Source: Lepturacanthus savala
Taxonomy: Eukaryota; Chordata; Actinopteri; Scombriformes; Trichiuridae
Length of the DNA stretch: 64,000 bases
Assembly (NCBI GenBank): GCA_030544235.1
Contig: CM060474.1
Location: forward strand, 3,817,898-3,881,897
Direction: 5' to 3'
The translations under genes were made by a program, and so were the position numbers. How positions within the stretch are numbered: position 1 is the first letter of the stretch; the number at the start of each line of letters is the position of its first letter. Below are positions 22,659-35,611 of this stretch, in pieces. Under the pieces are notes generated by a model. That model had not been told where the DNA came from. It saw only the letters and a program-made list of their open reading frames with translations, and searched no databases.

Positions 22659-25600
22659 TGCAGCTCCTCAGATACAGTACATTATTCCTACTTGTGTTTA
22701 TCTCGGTGTGTCAGCCCAGGTTAGGGACAAGAGAGGAAAAAATAAGAATGACTTCAGATTTATTCCATTTTTATATTCCGTTGGCTTTAAAAGTAAATTA
22801 TTTCAGCCTTCATTATCCCCCCTCCCCCTCCTCGCAGAGTCAATCCCACTCTGCTTAGCAGGGTGGCATGTTATTAGGCCTGACATAACCAGGGTTAATA
22901 GAATTCTTCAGGGGTCTAAAAACCATGAGCGATGTGATCCCACCAGCAGAGGAATAATAATCCTCTATCGCAACAGAAAAAACTAAATACTGGGAGGAAA
23001 AAACTTAAAGCTTCAGCAGTCCCTGTGTGATCAAACATACAGTGTGTGTGTGTGTGTGTGTGTGTAAGTAAACCATCCCTTCATAAACCTGCGACTGCAA
23101 ACATAATTACAGGTATTATCTCCCAGAGCTTGATTTGTGCCTCGCTCTCTCTGAATGTGGAAGAAATGCAGCGAGGAACATTTTATCAACAAATGATCCC
23201 TTTGAAACCAAAGCTGCATTGATGATACTGGTAATAGCGCGACAACGCTGTTTATGCTGATGTGTGATTTTCACAGCGCCGAGCGATAATGTTTGAAAGC
23301 CCCAGAGGGGGGAGGGGGGAAGGGGAGGGGACTGACACGTTCAAGCTAAAAAAAAAAAAAAAAAACGAAAATGAAGACTGCGCCAACCGCCGGATCCGAG
23401 GCCAGGGCGGGCGGGCGGGCGCCGGCGTGAAAAAGCTGTTGGGCATCAGTTAATGGAAAACTGTAAATTCCAGCCCATCCATTTTAAAGACAGCACCAGG
23501 AGAACACTTATTTATTTATCTATGTATTCATTCATTTTTTTTAATCCAACTTCAATTTTCCTCTACAGTGGTTTTACTAAGATTGTAAATGCAAGCAAAC
23601 TCACAGAGCCGTCAACATGGCGGATTTATTAAGGTTTGGGAAAGCCAGCTATCAGCGGGAGATAACCCACATGTAGAGCACAGCTCGCTGTAATAACTCA
23701 CACTTCCTCCTTCAGAATAAACTTCTGCTGTAAATACACATGTTCATGTAAATGAAAAATATATCTTTGTTCATCTCGGGGTTATGGTGCGTCGTTGGTT
23801 TGTGTGTCGGCGTCAGGCGAGACCGTGACATCAAGTCAGGCTTTATCTCCGGGAGGGTGGCAGCAGGTGGAGAGAAGACGTGGAGACTGTCAGAAACTCG
23901 TCTGTCCTCTTGGAGACTTGTTTGTTCTATCTGAGACTGCTCTGTCCTGATCCATCCACCCAACCCTCGTCCATTCTGTCCAAGACTCGTCTGTCCTCTC
24001 TAAAACTTGTCCGTCCTGTCTGAGACTTGTCACTTCTGTCTTAGACTCGTTCATCCTGTCTTAGATCTGTCCATTCTGTCTGAGACTTATTTGTTCTATC
24101 TGAAACTGGTCTGTCCTCTCTGAGACTCGTCCGTTCTATCCAAGACTCATCTGTCTTATCTGAAATTTGTCCGTGCTGTCTGAGACTCGCCCGTCCTATA
24201 TGAGACTCATCCTTTCTGTCTCGGACTCATCCGTTCTGTCCGAAACTCTTCCGTCCTCTCTGAGACTCATTTGTTCTCTCTGAGACTCATTTGTTCTATC
24301 TGAGACTGGTCTGTCCTCTCTGACACTTTTCAGACCTGGCTGAGACTTGTTCTATATGAGACGAGACAAGACTGTTCTGTCCACCCTGAGACTCAAACAG
24401 AATGGACGAGTCTCAGAGAGAACAGAAGAGTCTCAGATAGAACAAATGAGTCTCAGAGGGTTTTGGTACAGAACAGACGAGTCTAAGACAGGATGACAAA
24501 TCTCTGTTTGAGATTTGTCTGTCTCCTCTAAAAACTCATCCGTCCTGTCTTTGACTCGTCCATTCTGTCCAAAACACGCCTGTCCTGTCTGAGACTCGTC
24601 CGTCCTGTCCAAGACTTCTTCATCATCTTCTTGTCCTTCATCCTCCTGTATCTGGTTGGAACAGCTGAGACTCTGTAGTCTGGTTCAGTAGAAACCTGAG
24701 TTGATGGTCAGTAGCAGCTGAGGCAGCCTGTGATTGGTCAGTAGATGTTGAGGAAGCTTGTGATTGGTCAGTAGCAGCTGAGGCTGTCTCTGATTGGTCA
24801 GCAGCCTCTCTGTCAGACAGTTGAGCTCCTGGGAGCTGAGCAGGAGCTGCTGTAGTTTGTCATCAGCTTCCTGCTGCTGATCCTCTGCAGGATGAAAGAT
24901 TCAGGCCAACTCCTCTTTCTTTAATGACTGTAGAGCAGCTGCTCTCACACTCTCACTGAAGGGCAGGAGGACGTCCTCCACCAGGACGCCGGCCACTGAC
25001 TCCGCCTCCTCCTGCTGATCCTGAAGTGTTTTTACTCCAACTTTAACGCTGGAGACTTACAGGTTTTATCATCTGAATGTAATCGTAACTCAGCCTCAGA
25101 AGAGAGTATGACATATATGAATATATATCCCTGCTCCAACATGGGTTCTGTATTTCTATAGAAATAGATATACATGTTAAAGTGATCATGAGGAGAAATG
25201 ATCTCATCCTGCATGTTACTCCAACATAAAACATTTTTTTCACTAAATTATAAAATTCTGTGGTTGAAATTATAACCTCTGTGTTGTTGGGGCTGGTTTT
25301 GACCCAGTTATAAAAATAAGACAATCATTACAATAATAAATAACAAAATCAGCCAACACAATGACAGCCAGCTATTCTTCCAATCATTTCAGCTTTAGAG
25401 GATTTTCATTTATTCTTGTTATCCAGTTTACCTGCACAAAAACAAGCAATTTTCTATGATTCTCTTGAGGTTCATTTTACCATGTTTTTTTTTAAATTGA
25501 TAGCAAAAAAGGCCCAGAGACACACACCAAAAAATATTAAAACTGATATTTTCATGGTTAAGGAAACCTAACAATGTAACCAAGAGATGAAAAATAAATT

Positions 25601-27137
25601 GGTTGATAAATATTATTTTTTAGTGTATTTTATTACCGATTTAAGACATGGGTCAAAGCCAACCCGTTAACATAAGGGATGGTAACAGCAAACTAACACA
25701 AGAGGAAGGTTAACAAGACCAGGTCAAAATAGTCTCAGATTGGTCCATGTGTCAAACAATATATTTAATTTGTATGTTCGGATATGAACATTGCAGCATT
25801 TTCAACAAATTTGTTTTTACGTGTTTATTTGAAGCACTTTTATTTGTAAGTGAAGCTCCTGCAAACTTAAGAAATCACTGAAAATACTTAGCAGCGGGAT
25901 TTCAGGTTTAGACTCAGAATCTCAGGACAAAATGTAGATGGTTTATGTTCCTGTAACCATGGAGATATTGAAGCAACGTTTCAGACATGGTGACAAAGTT
26001 CCTTCCTTTAGTTCCTCTTCTCTCTGAGGCAGGAGGAGGGTTGGGTGGATGGATCAGTGGTTTGTTTCATGGGAAAGGTGCAGAAGACAACTGTTCAACA
26101 CCACTGTTACCTGACATTAGTACATCACACTAACCTAAACCTGACCTTTAACCTTTAACCACAGCATTACACCATAAAAACATTTGTGAAAATATGCACA
26201 TATGCAAAAACAATGATGAAAAAAGAAACTGCAGAAACACGAACTGGTTCAGATTAAAAAAAAATAATATATTTGTTCACTTTTAATGCAGAAAGTGAGT
26301 GAGTCAGTTGTGAATGGTGTTAAACAGCTCAGTGACAGTGCAGTGTATTTTATTTTATTTATTACAAACACAGAACCGTTTTACGTCACCATCAGTCGCT
26401 GGGTTATTTTCTCCTGCTGTAATAACCTCATCTGAAACAACTGTGTCTTTATTACAACATATTGAACGTATTAACAGTTATAGAAGAATCCTAAACATTC
26501 CATATCCAGATGAATAGAGTGATCTGTGGCCCGGCTCCTGTTTACATCTGTAAGGTTAACGTGTGACATCACAGATACTGTTTCCTGCATCTCCGTCCCT
26601 GTAATTGATTTGTTTCCTGTGTTTTCGGAGGAGAAAGGTAGGCTGGTGGTTTGGTGACGGATGTGTTTGTGTGAAAGGTTAGTTCCTGCTGCGCTGCTGA
26701 ATGCCACCAGCATCACTTACTGCGTCCTCGGCCTCCGAACGTGCGCAAACGGCGGTTTATACAGAGACCGGCCGGCCTGACTCGTCCGCTCATCGATCGG
26801 GACGTTAAATTACACACCCCGAGGTTAAGTTTGAAATCCGGAAACGAGGTCTTCATCTTTTCCTCAGGACAAAATCATTTTCCAGGCTTTCCCGGAGAAG
26901 TAGCCTTCAATTTGCCGAATCCCTTTGAGCACTCGAGGGAGAATTTGTGAGGAATGCGTCGCTTCATTCAGGCTCAGATTGAATCTGTCTGCGCTGCTTG
27001 TTATTACAATAGAGCTCTCAGCTGCACAAAGAGCCGCTCTGCTGCTGTTAATGGGCCTGAGAGGTGGAGAATGCAGCACTCAGCCTGTCAGCATCACCAC
27101 TTTACCTCAGTACTCCTTCATCTCACACACACACACA

Positions 27138-27226
<89 letters not shown>

Positions 27227-30200
27227 CCTCTTCAGCCTCTCGGCCTTCTTCTTTGATGCTGTTAATCATCCATCCTTCACCGTAGATCATTACCTGATTC
27301 TAATTAGATGCAGGGGAAACTTTGTTTGATGTGTTTGTGCCTATGGAAGCTCTGAGAGGACAAACACTCACACATTTTATTTCACACACTTCCTGTGATA
27401 ACAAGTTATTACAAGCATTTGACATGTGAGCATCACTGTCTCACAACCTGCAGTTGTCTTTTATTTATAATTTGGGAAAATTTTCACTAAATAAAAAAGT
27501 TACCTTGAATTTAATTAAATTTTTAAATCATGTTATAGTTTATATGCTAATATAGAGTTGTCTCCATATAGCACCAATATGCAAATATGGAAAATTTTTA
27601 GTGCAAACAACCTAATGGAGTTCCATTGATTTAGATAGTATTAAACTATCCTAAGAGTATGTTTACAACCTTTTCTTATATTTCTTAAATATATCTATTA
27701 TTTAGGCCATTTTAAGTAACATTCAAATGAGTTTTTACCATGCCTAAGTAATTTTTCATGCAATAGAGGGCTAATTTGTTTTCTTGAGAAAACAATGTCT
27801 TATAATGTCAGGCTGCTCTTGTAAATAAGAAGTTGTTATTGCCTGGTTGCATAAAGGTTAAATAAAATAAGTAAGTAATGAAAGTAACATGAATTCAGTC
27901 ATTCCTTTATCTCTGATCTAATATATCTGGAAAACAACAGAAGTTATTTGGGAACACAAAGAGTCCAAAGAGTCACATGACCTCAGAGGTTCAATATATA
28001 ATATAAAATAGGCTTCAATTTATTTATTTCAGCAAGTGCTTTACATAAAACATTAGCATCGAGATACAATTAAAACCGTGATTAAAATGGGAAAAATAAA
28101 TCAGGTCATTTAATTAGTTTTCTAGAGAAAACTATAGTTATTCAGTTTGAGTATCAAACATAACAAATTAATTCTGTCGTTTTCTCAAGAACATGAATTC
28201 AATTAAAAATGAATTTTATATAAGGCCTTATTGGGCTTCCGTAGCATGTCTGTCTGACTTCCTATAGACACACACACACACTTTCACACACACTCTCCCC
28301 TCCACCTCATGAGACTCCTTCCTGTCTGAGACAAACAGGCTCCAGCAGCAGCAGCAGCAGCAGCAGCAAGGTGAACTGTTCCCTGCTCATGTTATTATTA
28401 ATAACTGCAGAGAGAGGGTCACCCCAACGCTCCTCCCGAGAAGAACCGCGGGCGAAGCAACTAGGCCGCAGCTGGGAGTGTTGTAAAACAATACACCCCC
28501 CCGTCCCCCTCCCGTCCCCCTGAGGAGACACGCTGCTTAAAGAAAGAATAATGCATGCAGGCAGCGAGGGGAGCGAGAGGAAACACTGCCGCGCTGGAGC
28601 CACGTTTTTGGGCCGTGAAAAATTAAGATGTCACCACCCGCTGCTTTAAAATCACCTTTATACCTGCTGCAGGTATCAGAGGATGAAGAGGTTGAGCCGA
28701 CCTTCTCCGTCTCCGTCCTCTGTCCTCAACTTCTGATGCAGCGATAGATCCAGCAGTGAGAGCAGAGAGACGCTACTCAGCCTGCAGTCTGTTAGTGGAT
28801 CCATGGTTCAGGTTTTTAACCCTCACGTTGTGTTCATTTCATCTTAATCTGCCGTTGCTGGTCAAAATTACGTTCCATTGAGACGTATCATAAGAACTGT
28901 AAAAATACATATATCAACTCTTGTTGTGTTGTTTTATTTTAATCAACATCACTTCTTGTGAATATGACCAGTTTTGAACTTCTATTTGTTGTTTATGGCC
29001 TGTTTGTCACATTGATCTGAACTTATACATCTTGAGTTTGAGTTCTGAATTAGTTTCCAGTTATGGATTATTTTGACTTTAATAAATAATCAGATGAAAC
29101 ATAGTATACTCTTTTTTACAAACTACTTTGGGTCAAAGTTAGCAAGGACATTTGTTTTAAAACAATTTTAATTTTTTATACATTCACAAAAAGTAAACCT
29201 GTTGTGTTCATGGTCAAAAAGAAAAGATTTAAATTTTTTACAAAGAAAATTATCTCAAAACTACACTTGACAATTTCACACATTTTGTGTGTGTGTGTCC
29301 ATCTGACAAATGTAGATATACCTGAGTTCAATTTCTTACATCAATTCTGGTCTCATTCTGGTCTCCCCCATTCATTTCTAATGATCTGTCATTTTTGAAT
29401 GTCAGATATATCAGGAACACAACATGAGGGTTAATGTTCCTAACATCTCTATACAAGAAAGGAAAGGAAATTTACTGGAAACTCAGCAAACTTACAACAA
29501 GAGGTGATAATATATGTATTATTACAGTTTTTATGATACGTCTGGATGGAACGGTCAAATTTGACCAGGAACACAAAATTGATTAACATGAAACAAACAC
29601 AACTTAGAGGAAACAGACCCAACAAGGATCAGATTTGCTGCCTATAAACTACAGCAAGAGATAAATACAAACATTTAATAATGAATAACTAAAAAATAAA
29701 TTCTAAACATTAATGAGAAAAGCAGCAGGAAATATTTGAGCTGTAAGTTAACTTGGAGGGTGGTTTGTATTTGTTTGTAATGATTTGGTGTAATTTTCAC
29801 AGAGTTCATGGAAAAGTCATAAAGGGAATATTTATATTTTACTTATGCTTCAAATGTTATTTTATGTTTAAATCAAATAATCAAATCAAATAATTTACAG
29901 ACACAAAATGTCCAGTTTACAATAGCCAGAAGGATCATATATTGTTCAGAGTCTAAATTTATACAACATTTAATTAATAAAAAACATGGAGGATATATAT
30001 TTCTTGTCAGCAGACAGTGTTGGTTATAAAACTGTATCCTTAAAATGTAAGGTAACTAACTGGCAGCAATTATCAAAAACAAAAATACAATATAATATAT
30101 AAATATAGTTAATGTACTTCTTTTGCAGTATTTTGTTTTTACTGTAAAATAAAAAATTAAATTATATCCTATGATTTCAGTTGTATTTACAGTATTGGGT

Positions 30201-32222
30201 GATTAATCATACTATAATAGAGTAACTCTGACTACTGTGATTCATTTGAATTATTGATCTAATCTGATCTGACAGCAATCTACTGTAATAATCAACTACA
30301 GTAATGTTACTGTGTTTAACACAGTAATGTTACTTTATTTGACACAGTAAGTTTTATAGTGAGATGAATCTTCTGTCTGTAAACCTGTTTGTTGAGCCTG
30401 TTCTATTCCCTGTTCTCATGTCTGCTGTGTTTGTAATGATGTCATATTTACTGAGATTAAGCCTCATGTGCATATTTACAGCAACTGAGCTGTAACTCGA
30501 GGCTGAGCCGTGAGTTTCCTGCTGGAATCTGTTAGTTTCTGCTCTACAGCGGCTCATCTTTAATATTTAGTGAAGCTGCAGCTCGGCTCCTGTCTGTAAT
30601 TCTCATGTTCGTCCACGTTTTCCTGAGCGACGCTGTATCTGCCTCTAACCTTTTCATCAGCTCCTTTAAGGCTCTGCTCGCTCGGTTTGTATGCATCACA
30701 AATCCCGCTTTAACATCCTCGACACCAGCAGCGCAATTCACCTCCTCCAATCTCTCCAAATGAAATTGGTTTTGCGGGGGTCAGGGGTCACGGAGTGGTC
30801 TGTGTTATGATTTGATGTGATCTGTGCTGAGGAATAGAACGGGGTAATCTCCCCCGTGCAGCGATTTTCACTCTTCCCTGTTCACGCCTTCAAAACTGCT
30901 GCACGACTTCTGTCCTGTTTGTTCTGTGGATTTGAGGTTTGAGATGTTTCCTGCTGCAGCCGTTGATCCCGGCCGACTGAGGAGAAACTGTTACTGCCAG
31001 AGTCTGAGAAGCCTGAGAAACACACCGGGAGGATTTTACAAGCATTTACACCACCAAGGGTGTTGTTTGGGTACGGCCCTCCCCAGACCTTCACTGTGAT
31101 ACACGCCTTTCCAGTTTTAATCAGAGCTGCTGAAGTCATTTTTGGAGGAGAAAACATCACATGTGTCCAGATTCCTGGTTATGAATCATTGTGTGAGTAG
31201 GACTCACATTACTCAGTAAATATTCAATTTAACAGGTCGATATGACTAAAGCTTGTTTGGTTTGTTTTCACCATATTTTTTGAGCATTTTATTGAGACTC
31301 TTTCTCATTGTTCCAGTAATAAAAAACAGGCATTTGCCTGAAGCATATTTGTCCATTCACATGTTAAAAGTTTAAAAAACTTAAAAAAAAATATATCCCT
31401 TTAAGGAACATTTACAATAGATAAAAATGTGTGATTAATTTTCTCATTCTGTAGATTAATATTATGCATTAAAAGTGATTATTGATAGTTTGATAGCTTC
31501 TTCATTTTGCTCTCAAATTGCACCAGATTGATGAATTTTCAATTTTCTAAATTTTCGAGCCTTAACCCCCTGACCCCCTAAGAGTGTGAGTTCCTTAAAC
31601 TGAAATCATGAAACTGTACCACTGACACATGTATTTATTATAAGGATGCATTCATTCAGTCCAACACATTAAAACATTAACGGATGCAAGGAAAACCAAA
31701 CCTAAAATAATACAAAAATATATATAAATACATAAATAATAATATTCTGAATAAAAACACATGAACAAATATTAAGTACTGATGTGTATGGATGTGTATT
31801 TTTTTTCTGGATCAAAACCAATCAGCCTTACCTCTTCTGCTGTGAGAATTTAAAATTATTGCATTTTAATGGTTCTCTGAAGATGACTGAAGGTTCTACT
31901 TTTATGATGGCAGTTGTTTTAACTTTGAAACCCGCAGCACGCTTCAACCTTAAAGCTTCAGGTGTGTTTCTGTGTTTCTCAGCTGACAACCGACGCTGCT
32001 CTGGAGCTGTTTGTTTGTCCATTCTGAGCTACTGTAGATTAAAAAAATGTCTATCCAACAGATAAAAACATATTGATTAATATTTTCCATTTCTGCTAAG
32101 ATGATGATGATGATGAATCTGACCCACAGCGCCTTATTAAACATCTTCAGCACCACGGACAGAGACACAGGCTGTGTGTGTGTGTGTGCATGTCACATAT
32201 TATTATGTATATAGTTATGTAT

Positions 32223-32290
<68 letters not shown>

Positions 32291-34819
32291 AGTTGTGTAG
32301 ATGTGCTGTGTGTGTGCATCATTAAGGTCGTCTCCATCAGTGATGTGATGTGTTCTTTAGTAAAGAAATGTCACCACTCCTATCAGGAAACTGATGATGT
32401 GCTTTCTGCCGTTTAGTGAATGAGTGAAGCTCCTTGTTGTCACCAGCTTCACTTCCTGGAGAAACATAAACACGTCATATTTCACTGATGTTTTGTTTTG
32501 TTTTTTTACAGCAGACACAGATCTAAACACAGATCTCACACATTCTCTCACACATATTATATACTGTTGGCCGATGACCAGCTGTTATAGATCAGCTGTT
32601 CTGTGCATCACTGAGTTTCTTCAGAGCAAAGATCAGATCCTGCAAAGATCGGCTGAAGTTCGGTTAAAATGATGAGTTTGGACAAAGTGACTGATAATGA
32701 ACAAAGAGAATGATGCAGCTGCCGCACTTCCCTCAGTGATTTAACCTCATTTCCATGTCTCAAACACATCAGCAGCGTAATGAAAAATTGATGGAGTCAG
32801 ACTCATCCATCATCAGCTGATTCTTTATTGTAAGTCATGTGACATTGGGTCATGAGCCTGTGACCTGCTGAACCTCTGGGTGATGAATATCGACTCATAT
32901 CCATTAAAATCATTCAAGCAAATGAAGAATTTTAAATGTTGGACGCCCACGGTGATGGCGTAGTGATACGGTGATATCGTTAAATGTGGCGATGTGGTGA
33001 CGACCTGGTGACGACCTGGTGACGTCCTGGTGACGTCCTGGTGACGACCTGGTGACGACCTGGTGACGTCCTGGTGACGACCTGGTGACGACCTGGTGAC
33101 GTCCTGGTGACGACCTGGTGACGTCCTGGTGACGACCTGGTGACGACCTGGTGACGTCCTGGTGACGACCTGGTGACGACCTGGTGACACTGTGGTGATG
33201 ACGGGGTGACACTACAGTGACATTGTGGTGGTGATGTGCTGACACTGTGTTGACAATGTGGTGACAACATGCTGAAGATGTGGTGACACTGTGATGGCAA
33301 TATGGTGACAACGGAGTGATGACATGATGACACTATGGTGATGATGTGGTGACACTGTGATGGTGACGATAGTAACGATGTGGTGACAACATGCTGAAGA
33401 TGTGGTGATGACATGGTGATAAGTTGGTGACGATGAGGTGACACTGGGGTGGTGACATGGTGATGATGTGATGAAGGTGTAGTGACAGCACCAAAGTGTC
33501 AGTGTTAAATTTCTTTCTGTCTTTTCATGTAATTTGTGAAAGTGTAGAACTTGATGTTATGACTCCATCACCCCCCCTCTTCCTCCTTCTCCACTTCCTC
33601 CTCCTCCTCCTCCTTCTCCTCCACTTCCTCCTCCTCCTCCTCCTCCTCCTTCTCCTCCACTTCCTTCTCCTCCTCCTCCTTCTCCTCCACTTCCTCCTCC
33701 TCCTCCTCCTCCTTCTCCTCCACTTCCTTCTCCTCCTCCTCCTTCTCCTCCACTTCCTCCTCCTCCTCCTCCTTCTCCTCCTCCTTCTCCTCCACTTCCT
33801 TCTCCTCCTCTTCCTTCTCCTCTGTGATCCTCTGCTGGTTGATATCTTCTCCTCCAGATTAACCTCCCTGAACCTAATAACTGCTCTATATTCAGATCAA
33901 AGTGGTGGTGGCGGCGGCCTGATGGAGGCGGAGCCGCGGCCCAGCAGCTGTAATCACGCCTGTTCGCTCCCAAACTCTGCTCTGCTTTGTCTTTTTAATT
34001 AAACTCAAGTGCAGTTTGGAGGCAGTTTGACCTGTGCTGACCCTCTTTATGGCAGAGCTGCAGGTCATTTCCATGCATATATTAATATCCTCCTCTCAGC
34101 CGAAGCTCTACAGATTAAGTGGAGGTTTGGGTCCCGAGTTTTTTAATCTGCAGGAAGTTCTGTGATAGAGAAAAGAAAATGTTTCAGGCTTTAGTTCAGA
34201 TAGTTTAGAGGAAAGCTGAAGAGTCTGTAGTTTGTCTGTAGTTTCTGTCAGTAAACATGCACTTTAGATCAATGTTTCTGATGACAGTTAACACATTGAT
34301 TATCGATTTCATTCATTCATCAGTTCAATTTTCTAATGTATCTGACTTGGCAAAACCCAAAATATTGAGTTTATCACCATGTCTACAAAGAAAAGACACA
34401 AATCATCACATCTGCAAACCTGAAACCAGATGATTTTACCACCTTAACAAATGTTTAAAACAATTATTAAAAATTATTATATTATAACTATTTTAATTAT
34501 TAAAATAGTTTCTGATTAATCTGTCAATTGACTAATAATGAATCACTGACCTGCAAGTGTAGAATTTATTAAAACTTCTATTAAAAACAGAAATATACAA
34601 GAAATTAAACAAAATGAAACAAAAATTAAGAGAAAGCTTGAAACAAAAAGAAATCACAGTTAAGTGTCTGATCATCTCTTTAATATTTGATTTATCAGTG
34701 ACGACCGACAACAACAGCCAAAGTCTGACCAAGTCTGAAGATGTGTTGAATGTTTCCTGTTTCCTGTTTTAGTTCGGTCACGTTAAGTTTATTTATGTTA
34801 TTGTTGTTAATTATTTACT

Positions 34820-34874
<55 letters not shown>

Positions 34875-35555
34875 TAAATGTGAGTTGAGAATCTATTATT
34901 ATGCCTAAATATTGTAATGATAACAGACACTTTTTCTGACATCGAGGTTTAAAGATGAATTTGTTAGTTGGAAATATCAATTGAAGCTGTCAAAAATATA
35001 CAAACTAAATAACAGAGGACCCGCAGTGGTACCCTGAGGTACACCAACATTATTATCAGGATTTATGGGCTATGGAATTTCTATCAGTCAGGTATTTATA
35101 TAAGCTACAAGCTGTGATTGGTGCCCCTTAGCCATGGTGGTCGTATATGCCAACTCCGCAAAAGGCTTCTCTGTTGCCTGCACTTCAACATTTGCAATAA
35201 AAGCAATTGCCCTTTGGTATGTCGATGACCTCCAAATACACACACTCCATCCAGGTTAAGCAGTATTAGAGCTAGGCAAAAAAAAGTCTTGTACAAAAAA
35301 ATAAACAAGAACTTAACGCACACCTTTAAATGCTCAATGCCTGTCATGTTGATGCCGTAGCTACATACACAGAAGTATAAACTAGGCTTTTATTCTGAAA
35401 GTGAGGGTGTGACTTTCTGACAGAAAACTCAGTTCGTTCAAAATCTCTGAATCAACACAATGTTGGTTTAATATCAGTTTTAATGATGAATGACAAATAA
35501 GAATGTGTGTCAGCAGCTCATCATCCATCCTGTGGAAGAGAAGGATGTGTTTTTA

Positions 35556-35611
<56 letters not shown>

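Noticed and set aside
32825..33444. Minus-strand SPGRHQVVTR-repeat frames
   Set aside because: They are an artefact of the 11-bp unit (33 bp per three units).
33496..34002. Poly-Leu/His and poly-Glu/Gly frames
   Set aside because: They come from the TCC-rich array and have no supporting gene structure.
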